A DNA stretch of 64,000 bases from the NCBI GenBank assembly GCA_034440635.1, contig JAOTON010002096.1, positions 129,001 through 193,000 on the forward strand, read 5' to 3'. The stretch comes from Lepas anatifera (taxonomy: Eukaryota; Arthropoda; Thecostraca; Lepadidae). Under the pieces are notes generated by a model, which saw only the letters and a program-made list of their open reading frames with translations, searched no databases and was not told where the DNA came from. Positions 22,378-33,163 of the stretch are shown piece after piece. The number at the start of each line of letters is the position of its first letter. Within the stretch, counting starts at the first letter, position 1. Both the position numbers and the translations under genes were made by a program.

Positions 22378-22832
22378 TTAAAGGGAATGTGGCACCTTCA
22401 CAACATGATTTTAACTGAGATAGCCAAGTTGTAAAGCAGGTCGAAAAACCAGGTACTCCATATTTCATTTGTTTTGGAACTCAATATTTCCGTGGAAAAA
22501 CCTAGAACCTTCCTGACACCAGCCCCACTCAGCCCCGATGGTGGCGGCCATTGTTTTGAGCTACTGGTGTGACGACATATGCTGACATGACGATGAGCAT
22601 CAGTCAATCGAAGCCCTTGAAGCGTTTCAGGTATGGTAGTGGTTGCCAGATCAGGACATCATCCACAGGCTGCTATTTATTTCTTTTTCTAGAGGAGTAT
22701 TTTTAAAAACCAAATATTGAGCTTATTGTACATTTTTCAGAGAAATCGTGAGTGGTTTCATTATTTTTTTACTAAAAGTACGCCTAATTACACTAAATTC
22801 CAGGATTCAACCAAGGTGCCATATTTCCTATA
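22378..22832. mobile_element. TTAA-bounded MITE, second family (about 455 bp)
   Basis: Begins TTAAAGGGAATGTGGCACCT and ends CAAGGTGCCATATTTCC, inverted termini of about 20 bp. The interior matches 61628-62084 in reverse orientation over its length, including ATGCTGACATGACGATGAGC and the CTGCTTTACAACTTGGC-type block. The right terminus has decayed. No protein. Confidence 0.75.
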
Positions 22833-22837
22833 AGTGT

Positions 22838-23170
22838 CACCTTCCTCGCACCGGTTTTGCAAATTCGCACCAGGTTGATGAAATTCACACCACTCGCTCC
22901 TGTCTCCAACGGCACTCGCACAGACGAGATCTCGTCGAAAAAGCCATACTTTGCACGCTGGAATGTGACCCTGCCTGGTGAGCTTCACAAAACACAAAAC
23001 TCACCTCTCAACCCGCTCCTTTAAAGTTTAAATGTGGCTCTCAAGTAAAATACGCCATCAAACTCATACATTACATATACATTAATCACAGCTTGGCCTA
23101 AATTCAACTACCAGAAGCCATTCTTGGGCTGAGACTGCTGTTGTTGTTGAGAGGCTGAGACTTCCTGGAT
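22838..23170. repeat. Dispersed repeats: reversed R1 fragment plus a second block
   Basis: 22838-22980 is the reverse complement of the R1 segment at 16530-16660 and 31880-32010. 22970-23170 is nearly identical to 43512-43720, sharing GTGAGCTTCACAAAACACA and CAGCTTGGCCTAAATTCAAC. No coding potential recognised. Confidence 0.7.
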
Positions 23171-23428
23171 GCGTCGCATAAAGCGGCAAATTCCCGAAGA
23201 AGTTACCAGATACAAAGCATTTGAATGAACTCCAGATAACTCCAGAAAACCTTTAAGAATAATCGTACCAAAAGAACAATCGAACAATCGTACCGATTGA
23301 AGATCCAAAACGGGGAGAAGGGGCTTTTCCAAAGGCTCTTTTACTGGGGGAACAGAGGCGGCTACTCCCAAATTTTTTTACCAGGGGCAATTCCCCCCAG
23401 CTTAAAGCCGATTACGAACCATCTTATG

Positions 23429-23575
23429 CATAGGCGTAGGAACGGGGTGGGCCAGGGGCTGTGGCCCCCAAATATTCATAATTCTTAACCATTAACCCTA
23501 TGGCGTTGACTGGAAAGAAATGACTTCAAAATGCCCGCTGGCCCCCCCAATATTCTGGACGTTCCCACGCCTATG
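23429..23575. mobile_element. hAT-like MITE, 147 bp, 8-bp target duplication (7/8)
   Basis: The left end CATAGGCGTAGGAAC mirrors the right end GTTCCCACGCCTATG. Flanks are ATCTTATG and ATCTTATT. Nearly identical in the interior to 53790-53935, sharing CCCTATGGCGTTGACTGG. The 8-bp duplication and the CA...GCG-type end fit hAT elements. Too short to encode a transposase. Confidence 0.8.
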
Positions 23576-23864
23576 ATCTTATTTATGTTCTTAGGAGGGC
23601 AAGCTGGAAGAGGATAAAGCAATTCCCGTCAATGTTGTCAAAGAAGGATCAATGTCAAAGAAATTTCCCACAAAAAGCTTCATCAATTTTTCTTATCAGA
23701 TGTTTCTTTCATTGTACCAACACACAAATGTTTCATTCATACATTTATATTTCTTATATATTGAACCGCCGCCGAACACTTCCCGACATTGTTCCTACCC
23801 TTTACACGACGTAGCTACGAGGCCGTATCTCTGGCAGCGGTAACATCGTGTTGGGTTCGGCTTA

Positions 23865-24363
23865 GGGGCCCCAGCTCAGCTCAGGGACCCCAGGTCGGAT
23901 TATATAGCGTCTCAGAACAGCTCAAGGCGGCCACGTCAAGCACATGGCCCCCGGATCAGCTCAGGGGCCCCATAACTCTTCAGAAGCCCTAAACTAGCTT
24001 CGAGTCCCATGTTTGGCACAGGGGGCACCAGATTAACTTTGGGGGCCCGCTCCCAGGTGGGCTTATAGAGGGTCTTTGACTAGCCCAAGAGGCCCCATTC
24101 AATCTTACGACTGCCAGCTCTGCTTAGGGACCCTAAAACAGTTCAGGGGACCCAAACCAGCTCAAGGGACCTTAGATAAGCTCAAAGAGGCCATATTACC
24201 TCATAGGGCACCAGAGGCCAGTTCAGGGGCCCCTGAACAGCTCAGGGGCCTTAAATCGACTCATAGGGCCTCAGATCAGCTCAAGGGTCCAGGTAAGCTT
24301 CATTTCCAGCTTTCAAGGCAACCTATATGTGGGGGGGGCAGTGGCCCCCGGTTCCTAAGCCTA
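23865..24363. repeat. GGGGCCCC-rich satellite, then a hAT-like end remnant
   Basis: 23865-24300 is the same CAGCTCAGGGGCCCC array as at 4495. 24310-24363 is a poly-G stretch followed by CCCCCGGTTCCTAAGCCTAT, resembling the terminal remnants at 4484 and 7145. Confidence 0.65.
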
Positions 24364-24867
24364 TGGTCAAATCATTAGATTATACATTTTCTCACTGGTA
24401 CCACTGAAAAAAGGAGCCGATATCCCTTGATCTGCCCTGGTGGGCTGACCTGAGATGACCCAGACGTCAACGATAATTGGACGTTTGGGGCGCTGCAGCT
24501 GCTGAGGCTGCATGTGATGACCCAAGCCTCAATTTAAGAGACATTTGCGTAAATAAATCAGGACGCACAAACAATAGAGCCCGCGCCGCTGTTTCGGATG
24601 CTTTGGAAACCCCGAGGGGTTGCTCAAACATCCCAGCAGGGATAGGGTTAAAACACTTGAAACTGCAATCATTGGGGTTTACCAAACCAGCAACAGCTAC
24701 AGTTACATGGCATCGCTACTCGCTAGGCCGTACGCCCCTGGAGTGGACAATGATGATCAGGTACCATTTTATTCAGGGAACACGATAGGACCATAATGCG
24801 CAAAACTTCTCACACCAATTGGCCATCTCAGGCAACCAGCCGCCCCTTCAAAACCTTTTAACATAGA

Positions 24868-25030
24868 CAGTGACGGCGGAACATCCGAATTTAGGAGGGG
24901 GGCACATGAACTTTTCAACCCATTTCTTTCCAGTCAACGCCATAGGTTTAGTGTTAAAATTTGATTCACGGGGGAGGGGGGAGGGGGCATCGTGCCCCGG
25001 TGCCCTCCTTGCCAAGTTCCGCCGCCAGTG
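24868..25030. mobile_element. hAT-like MITE, 163 bp
   Basis: Left end CAGTGACGGCGGAAC, right end GTTCCGCCGCCAGTG (14 of 15 paired). Flanks AACATAGA and AACACAGG agree at 6 of 8, as expected of an aged 8-bp duplication. The interior CCAGTCAACGCCATAGG is shared in reverse with the MITEs at 23429 and 53790, so the families are related. Confidence 0.7.
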
Positions 25031-25492
25031 AACACAGGTACCTACCATTAGCCAAGAAATTATCAAAAGTGAAAATCATTTCATCTTAATTAAACAACTG
25101 CTTCGCCTGGAACGAGTAAAATAAAGAACTGTGAACTTGTGCCATTGAACTGTGGACATGTGTTACACACGTGCCCATTTTCTTCCGTGCTCATCAGTGA
25201 AAAGTTGCAAAAATGTACTGTTCCTTTCTCTTTCAGCACACATCGGATCCCAGCGTCAAAACAGGATCCAGGGTAATCAGAGCAACGGAGGCGTAAGGCG
25301 GCAAATGGAATGACGTCACACATGACGCGTTAGAAAAACATATCTAGATCATCTTCTAACTCTATATCTTAGAGTTCATCCCATGGAACAGCACCTACGC
25401 TTCCACGCACTTCATCAAGGTCTGCTCGCTTATAGTAGAGAGCTATCATTTATTCCACTGCTGAGCGTGACATATCTAAGGCGTTAATTATG

Positions 25493-25497
<5 letters not shown>

Positions 25498-25541
<44 letters not shown>
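25498..25541. repeat. (TA)n microsatellite
   Basis: About 22 TA units at the position equivalent to 9729-9776. Confidence 0.95.
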
Positions 25542-25548
<7 letters not shown>

Positions 25549-26032
25549 ATTCTAAACCACCCGGAAGTTCCATTTTGCCACCACAATCGAGATACAACAG
25601 GAAGGCTGGTCACAGAGAGAATAGGCCGCGGACCTCCGACTCGTATTTTTCCAAATTCACATCACACAGGAATCACGGCAAATATTACCAAAGTGTAACC
25701 GTACATGAAAAGGTATGACAAGGATATCTTTCGCAACACAGGATACCTGAGTCGTCCATTCTCTTGGTAAATTGATACCACTTTCCAACAGAACAGGTTG
25801 CCCAAGAAACCTGCAGGCTCCATTATACAGAACAGTCATCTTTGTTAATGGTTTGATGTTTGTATTCATAAGCGCCATGAGGGATGATATTCTACTTCAC
25901 AACACGACGATTCCTGAAAAAGGCTCACAACGCAAACACAAGCGTACAGCTGCCCTAAACAGTGTCTCCACATATGTGCATTCAGCTGACCTTGCCGTAG
26001 AAATCATTTGGAACACTATCCACACTCGTGTC

Positions 26033-28505
26033 CTATACTCTGTCATGGGTCTTCATGTGTTTGTTGTATGCTCTACGGTTTGTATACTTTTTGCCACACT
26101 GTTCACACTGTGCCACAATGGTGCCGGTGTGGATTCGCTGGTGTACTGTGAGACTACCTGCTTGGGAAAATGACTTGCCACAAACTTCACAACTGTAAGT
26201 TCCGAGGTCAGCATGCACAGCGTTGATATGTTGCACAAGTGTACTTTTAACAGGGTACGCTTTATCACATACTGCACAGGTGAACGGCCGTTCCCCGGTG
26301 TGCGTCCGCATGTGTCTGGTCAGTCCATCTCGCCGAACAAACCGGGCCGTACACACCTCACACTTGTGCGCCTTTACTCCCTCATGTGATTTCATGTGTC
26401 TGCTGTAAGCGCCACGGTCTGTAAACACTTTGCCGCACTGTTCACACTGTCCCACAATGGTGCCGGTGTGGATTCGCTTGTGTACTGTGAGACTACTTCC
26501 TGCAGAAAACGACTTTCCGCAAACTCCACAGCTGTAAGGTCTGAGGCCAGCATGCACAGCGTTGATATGTTTCACAAGATGACTTTTTTCAGAGAACGCT
26601 TTGTCACATATTTCACAGCTGAAAGGCCGTTCACCGGTATGCGTCCGCATGTGTATCGTCAGTTGGCCTCGCTGAAAAAACCGTGCCGAACACACCTCAC
26701 ACTTGTGAGCCTTAACTCCGTCATGTGACTTCATGTGTTGGTTATATGCACTACGGTTTGTATACTTTTTGCCACACTGTTCACACTGTGCCACAATGGT
26801 GCCGGTGTGGATTCGCTGGTGTACTGTGAGACTACTTCCCGCAGAAAACGACTTTCCGCAAACTCCACAGCTGTAAGGTCTGAGGCCAGCATGCACAGCG
26901 TGGATATGTTTCAGAAGATCACTTTTCCGAGATAACGCTTTGTCATATATCTCACAGGTGAACGTCCGTTCACCGGTATGCATCCCCATGTGCTTTGTCA
27001 GTTGAGCTAGCTCAAGAAACCCGGTCAAACACACCTCACACTTGTGAGCCTTTACTCCGTCATGTGACTTTATGTGTCTTCTGTAAGCGCTACGGTTTGT
27101 ATACTTTTTGCCACACTGTTCACACTGTGCCACAATGGTGCCGGTGTGGATTCGCTGGTGTACTGTGAGACTACTTCCCGCAGAAAACGACTTTCCGCAA
27201 ACTCCACAGCTGTAAGGTCTGAGGCCAGCATGCACAGCGTTGTTATGTTTCACAAGATTACTTTTTTCAGAGAACGCTTTGTCACATATTTCACAGCTGA
27301 AAGGCCGTTCACCAGTATGCGTCCGCATGTGTATCGTCAGTTGGCCTCGCTGAAAAAACCGGGCCGAACACACCTCACACTTGTGAGCCTTTACTTTGTG
27401 ATGTGACTTCTTGTGACTGTAGTATTTGCTACGGTCTATAAACTTTTGCCGCACTGTTCGCACTGTGCCACAATGGTGCCGGTGTGGATGCGCTGGTGTA
27501 TTGTGAGACTACTTGCTCGTGAAAATGACTTGCCACAGACGTCACAACGGTATGGCCTGAGGCCAGCATGCACAGCGTTGATATGTTGATGGAGTTTACT
27601 TCTAACAGAGAAGGCTTTGTCACATATATCACAAGGGTACGGCCGTTCACCGGTATGCGTCCGCATGTGTATCGTCAGTTCAGATCCCCGAAGAAACCGG
27701 GCCGAACACACCTCACACTTGTGAGCCTTTACATGGGACTTCATGTGTCTGCTGTAAGCGCTACGGTCTGTAAACGTTTTGCCGCACTGCTCACACTGTG
27801 CCACAATGGTGCCGGTGTGGATTCGCTGGTGTACTGTGAGACGACTTGCTCGTGAAAATGACTTGCCACACACTTCACAGCTGTAAGGTTTGAGGCCAGC
27901 ATGCACAGAGTTGATATGTTGCAGAAGATAAAATTTCACAGAAAACGCTTTGTCACATATATCACAGGGGAACGGCCGCTCACCAGTATGCGTCCGCACG
28001 TGTATCGTCAGTTGAGATCGCCGAGCAAACCGGGCCGAACACACCTCACACTTGTGAGCCTTTACTCCGTCATGTGACTTCATGTGCCCCTTGTGTGCGC
28101 TACGGTCTGCAAACGTTTTCCCGCACTTTTCGCACTGTGCCACAATAGTGCCGGTGTGGATGCACTTGTGTCTGGTGAGACTACCTGCTCGTGGAAATGA
28201 CTTGCCACAGACGTCGCAGCTGTGAGGCTTGATGTTGACGTGCAAGGACTTCATGTGTCGCGCCAGACTACTCTGCAAAGTGAACATCTTACTGCAATGG
28301 TCACAGGGGAACCGTCGCTCGACAGTGTGTGTGAACTGATGCTCCCCCATACCGTAGGAGATGTATGTCGAGTAGAAACACTAGTCACACTTGTACTTTC
28401 TGCTCCTCCCAAGGTGACGGTGGTCGTACTTCACATGCTTGTCCAGCGCGTCCTCACCAGGGCAATGGTAGCTACGACGGTCGCAGTGCACAGTATCAGG
28501 GAAAC
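26033..28505 (-). pseudogene. ZF2: 27-finger C2H2 array split by one frameshift
   Basis: A probable nuclear DNA-binding protein of the polydactyl C2H2 family. A splice acceptor (CTGTTGTTGCAG) precedes 28505; the exon enters in phase 1 with a degenerate finger. TAG at 28383-28381 interrupts the next finger (CAG in ZF1). From 28350 the frame runs to 27436 through ten complete fingers and the start of an eleventh, then loses one A in the GGCAAAA run near 27444-27447. The second frame (27463-26033) completes finger 11 and continues to finger 27. Fingers form a four-finger higher-order unit of 113 residues (339 bp) with types QCEQCGK, KCEVCSARF, CEICDKAF (His-x4-His) and CGVCGKSF. Middle units are nearly identical. 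Finger 17 has lost a zinc ligand (CEIYDKAL). It may be functional if the frameshift is an assembly error and an internal start is used. Confidence 0.85.
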
Positions 28506-29046
28506 CTGCAACAACAGTATTATTAAGCGGTACAACGTTATTCTAATGCAAAGACGTGAGGAGCGATCAGCCTATAAGTAATGGATCGCAGCAATAGAAA
28601 AGGTCAAGATAACCTGTTACCAAGATAACCAGGGGCCATACACCCGATAAGGGACACTAAGAAGAAGTCGGAAGGCCCTGCGTAATACTGCCCCTGGGGT
28701 TCCAGTCCAGTTTAAGGGGTTCCGGCCAGCTCAAAAGTACTCAACACAAAGTAAAGGGACAAAAATCAATAGTCCCCAAGACCGCCTGAGGAGCCCCCAG
28801 ATCAGCTCAGGAGCCCAAGACCAGCTCAGAGTAGGAGATCTTCAAGGCCAAGGGCCTCCTGGGGTCAATATCAGCACAGATTCTGGCCGTTCCACAAAAT
28901 GACGATGTAGTCGAAGCGCCCTAAGCCCACCAAGGTTCCCCGATCAGACCGGTTCCCCGACGCCGGTGTTGATCTCAGGGTGCCCCGAGCGCCTGTTCGC
29001 CGGAGTCCCCTCCCCGGGATTACTCGCCTCGGAAGCCAGAGTGTTG

Positions 29047-29220
29047 ACCGCCTTTGTTTATCATAAATTTTCTCTGTTCATCTCAGCCTCGCGTGATTGG
29101 AAGAATGATCTTGCATCCAAAATCAGGGACGTGTATGACATTCCTGGGATCAAAACAGTTTTTTAAAAAGCTCATAAAAAGATTTTTATTGAATGCATTG
29201 AGGCATGCAATATAAATTTT
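29047..29220 (+). pseudogene. LINE-B type ORF2 C-terminal fragment
   Basis: The translation reads VYHKFSLFISASRDWKNDLA, then SKIRDVYDIPGIKTV and FKKLIKRFLL after a small frame change. This aligns with the end of element B (VYRKFSLFVCAPRAWN, SQIRDIADVPKSKSFFKKVV). It is 5'-truncated at the boundary with duplication copy 2. No promoter or start of its own. Confidence 0.75.
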
Positions 29221-29579
29221 CTGGCACTTTACCTTTTTAAGCTAGGTAGAATCTACTGTAACGGTCGAGTGAGGATATGTACTTGTATGTTTATCTTTGC
29301 CGGATGTGAGGCAACTCCAGGGCTGCACTCTTCTTATTCTAAAAACGCCCGGTGCCTAGTTTTCCCGGTATTCTTTCTCCCCCGTCTACTGTATGTGTAA
29401 AGTTTGACCGATCGCACACCGGGTGAGTGGCTGATATTCTTTCATAATTTGGGAAGTCCTCGTAAAATATACGTTAAGGGGGGTCGAAGACAGGCATCCC
29501 GTGGTTTTCATGTCTCTTGGAGCCTTTACCGCCATCTTTTAAATTTACCCCAGTTTAAATATTCACCGCCACTCCAGAC
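29221..29579. other. No feature recognised
   Basis: Possibly the 3' UTR of the preceding LINE fragment, but no tail or target duplication is evident. Confidence 0.3.
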
Positions 29580-29930
29580 CTAGATCATATTAGCCCTGTG
29601 ACTGGCTTTCCTGATGCCCCTCCCCTGCCAGGTCTGTATCTGTCGACACCGAGATTGCTGCTGACTTGCGGGGCTCTGGCTGGCCTCTGTGTACGGTCGC
29701 CTGCCCCTGATGGTGCATCGACAAGTTGGAGCCCGTCTCCTGCTGCTGCCGGTGGTCCGCTGGGCCCGGCATCGACCGCGGGCCGTATCCTCCCGCCGCA
29801 CGTGTGTACGTGTGAAGAAGTGGCCGAGGGCGGTCGCGGGTGCGTGATGCACGGCGCCTATCGTGTGTCGGCGTTGTGGCGTCCGGTCGGACGTCTTTTT
29901 ATCCATGTAACTGTTTGATTGTCATGTTTG
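29580..29930. other. GC-rich block, no gene called
   Basis: GC- and CpG-rich stretch with overlapping open frames on both strands and no recognisable protein. Like 16925-17600 it adjoins the 3' end of a minus-strand LINE-B copy. Confidence 0.4.
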
Positions 29931-29939
29931 TATTTTTTA

Positions 29940-30098
29940 ACGAGTGTGCTTTGATTATACATGTATAGATTCAAGTGAGGGAAGATAAGGCAGCAAGGAG
30001 TCGGAGGCGGGCCTGTAAGACCTCCAGAGGCTACCGGTTTGTGCTCCACGCATGACATGAGAAGGGATGCAAATATGTCTTATAACTGTTAGAATTTG

Positions 30099-30143
<45 letters not shown>

Positions 30144-30760
30144 GTAACACAGTATTCGAACCACCTTGGGTAGGTATCAAGAACATTTTTTAGAACTAAT
30201 TTGAAAAATGTTTTGTTTCTGGGAACATCAGCTAAATTCCTAATTTTAGATGCAATTACCAAATTCTAGGTACGTGGGGCAGAAATAAACAAAAAAGTTT
30301 GCTCTACATAGTGGGCGCATAAGGCACAAGGAAGTGCTTATTAACTCTGATCTGTCTTTGTCAATAATTTTCCTCGACTTGATTGAAATGCAATGTCATT
30401 CAGGAGGGAGAGCACAAATAATATGGTTATGTATTGTCAGAATTTGCAAAGACTGAACAAGATCTGGGAGTTTTATAATTTCATATTTTTTAACAAGGGA
30501 CTGGTGTGGCCTAGTTGATCAGCTCCCTTTATTATTTGGACTATTTTTTCTGGAGAGTAATGAATTTTACCAATATATATTTGAATTTACCTTCCCTTAT
30601 TTGCAGGCAGTATGAAAAAATGGTAGTATTAGAACATTGTACAGCAGGAGGAGGTGGCCAGAGTCAAGAATACGTCTACATCGTTGGATGAGGCCAATGT
30701 TTCTAGAAATAGTGTTTCAAACATTTTTAACATGACAACTCCACCTCAGATTTTATGTTT
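29940..30760 (-). mobile_element. LINE-B 3' fragment
   Basis: On the minus strand it resembles 18400-17650: a TATGCGCCCACTATGTAGAG segment corresponding to the CAPTVYRKFSLF coding region, a GAGGTCTTACAGGC / CCGCCTCCGACTCC 3' UTR block, and a Pro-Leu-rich frame with many breaks. A (TA)n run at 30101-30137 interrupts it. No intact ORF. Confidence 0.7.
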
Positions 30761-30764
30761 TCAT

Positions 30765-30993
30765 GGAAATGTGAGCTTGCACAAGGAATCAACATATGTT
30801 TTAAATGTACAAAGTATATTTAAAAAAAGATTATATTCTTGTAATTTTTCTAATGTTGTTGATTAAACAGCTTGAAAGCATAGGAAAATGATGTGACGAA
30901 GGCAAGCAGTATTTAAGGTTTCCCTTTGACTATATGTACATATATGTACATGATTATATGTATATATACATATATGTACATATATATATGTAC

Positions 30994-31029
<36 letters not shown>

Positions 31030-32147
31030 GTACATATACATGACTATATGTACATGCATGTTAGCATGTATGTACATATATGTATATATGTATATATGTA
31101 CATATATGTATATGTCACATTAGCAGACCGTATGTACATACAAAAACGGGTAAAAACAGGTAAATGCCATCGAGGTACTACCTATTACGATAAAGCGCCC
31201 ACACAGAGTATGACTTAAGCTACTAGATACCAAAACTGTGTGAGTGCTGTCCCAATTCGTGAACCTGTTCCAAATCTGGTTTTCACAACAACTCTGGTAT
31301 AGTGAACAAATCATTTTCATCAGCTAGCTACAAAACACTTACCAGCTGGTTACTTCACTATTTTCAGTGTTTTGTTCACAGTGCTAGAAGGTGCAAAACT
31401 CAAATATCAAGAAGGTTAAATATTGAGTTTAAAAATATTGAGTCTAAAAAAGGACATTGGTTTATTTCTTATTCCAACAATTAATCATTCTTATCACAAA
31501 ATTTCAGGCAATTGGATGTCTCAAGGGAGGTTAGCCAAAATCTGTAGGGAACATGTCATTAAAAGAAAAATCAGGAGGCAGTCGGAATAAATGGTGAACA
31601 AGCAATCCCTCCTAGTCCCTTTGAATCTTAAGATACCTTTCCACTTTACTGCAGTGACTCAACACATTGTAGACAGACTTGCCTGTCTGCACACAAAAAA
31701 ACGATCAAAATCACTCCATGGCTTTGGTGATGCATAAATGCCAGTTTAACCTTCTTGAAAAATATTAAATCCTTTTGAAATATAGAAATACCTGCCACAA
31801 TTTTTCCCATGTACCTTTGAGACTGCAAAATTACATTCAGAGCAGGACAAGAAACACAGACAGCACTAATGCATCAGTGCGCAAAGTGTGGCATTTTAGG
31901 AGATCTCGTTAGTGCAAGTGCCCTTGGGGACAGAATCGAGTGGTGTGAATTTTATCAACCTGGTGAAAACTTGTGAGACTGGTGCGAGGTGACACCGAAA
32001 ACCAAACAAATAATGGTTAAATGGTTATAAAGACACAGGAAAGGGCCTTACAAAAAAGTCCTTAACTAAGTAACTATCATGAGAGGTAGAATTGCATCGT
32101 GTGGATACGAATGGGTGTTTTTCTCCCTGGTATATGGCAGATTAGCA
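30765..32147. repeat. Dispersed repeat family R1, copy 2, with expanded microsatellite
   Basis: Same block order as 15730-16760. At about 30935-31120 it carries a long ATGTACATATATAT-type microsatellite where copy 1 has only CATATGTACGTACATTC. The last ~45 bp (32103-32147) match the outer arm of the foldback element at 22011. Open frames rich in Tyr/Ile/Met are microsatellite translations. Confidence 0.7.
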
Positions 32148-32176
32148 CCGTAATGTGCTCTGGTCTGACCGAAGAC
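32148..32176 (+). mobile_element. 5' stub of CR1-clade element D, left of the nested insertion
   Basis: ATG at 32153 opens MCSGLTED. This continues in frame with LIEAIAKYGG at 39478 if the sequence between is treated as an insertion flanked by CTGACCGAAGAC (32165-32176 and 39466-39477). Confidence 0.7.
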
Positions 32177-33163
32177 AGGACAGGAGGACGCCTGACTGAC
32201 CACCTGCTTGAGCGTTTGCCGGCAGGTCTGGTGTCGTTGCTGCTTGCTGTCGTTGCTGCTTGCTGCGTTTCCTGCTGCGAAGACAAGAAGAAGGAGTAGA
32301 AGACTTTTTCAAGACCTGCTCCCGGCTCGAGTCTTCGCTGCGACCAGTCTGTCCCACCGACCGCTGTTTTTACAGCTGGTCGGTGCGGTACTTTGACTCC
32401 AGCCGGCCTCACCAGCCGCTGTTTTTACAGCTGGTTGGTGTGGTGCTGTTGGACGTCAGCTGGTCTTTTCGGTAATTACCCTATCGGTCCAGGTGGTCTT
32501 GGTTTCTTGGATTCCGGCCACCTGGTACCTCTTCTTCTCAGTCCCATAACCCTACTCTTTCTCTTCTATCTCTTTTACTCTTCGGCCGGAAACCCGAGTG
32601 GTGGGACGCTTGCGTCCCGGGGTGAGCACGCTTGTTGGACCTCGTCAGTCCTTGGGCGTGTGGCTTTGGCTGGACCTATCGGTCCTCCATTGCTAAAATC
32701 CCTAATACGTAAGGCCATCTCACTTTCACCCCCGCTTAATAGAAGCGGGGCCCCTCTCAAACCCTCCACCCGGGCTGCGTCTGTGCAAGGGTACCACGGT
32801 ACCTGCCCCTAGGGACTCACAAGCATAGGCCCCAGTCAGGCTCCTTTTTAGAGGCTGAGTCAGCCACCTAGGCCCCTGTTAGGTCCTGAAGAGGCACCTG
32901 CCTCCCCTCCGACTTAAACCCCCTCTTAGTGGCTGAGTCAGCCTTTTGCTCACACTTTTCTAAGGCTAGGTGCTTTCTCTAAGCACTCCCCAGTTAGGAT
33001 AATACTCCCAACACCCAACCCTAGCTAGGTTAATACTCCCATTAGCTTTGCTAGTAAAACTAGGACCACTTTCTTCAATTCAACTTCTCTAGCCATTTCT
33101 ACCCAAAAGGTGTTAGCAAAGCTAATACCAAGTATTTCATTTAAACTTAAACTTAAACGTACC

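Larger units (their letters stand above)
25178..29046. repeat. Segmental duplication, copy 2
   Basis: Direct-orientation counterpart of 9413-14165. It lacks the LINE insertion of copy 1 and carries a longer zinc-finger array. The right edge passes directly into a LINE-B C-terminal fragment. Confidence 0.85.

Noticed and set aside
30926..31218. Tyr/Ile/Met-rich open frames
   Set aside because: Direct translations of the ATGTACATAT microsatellite.
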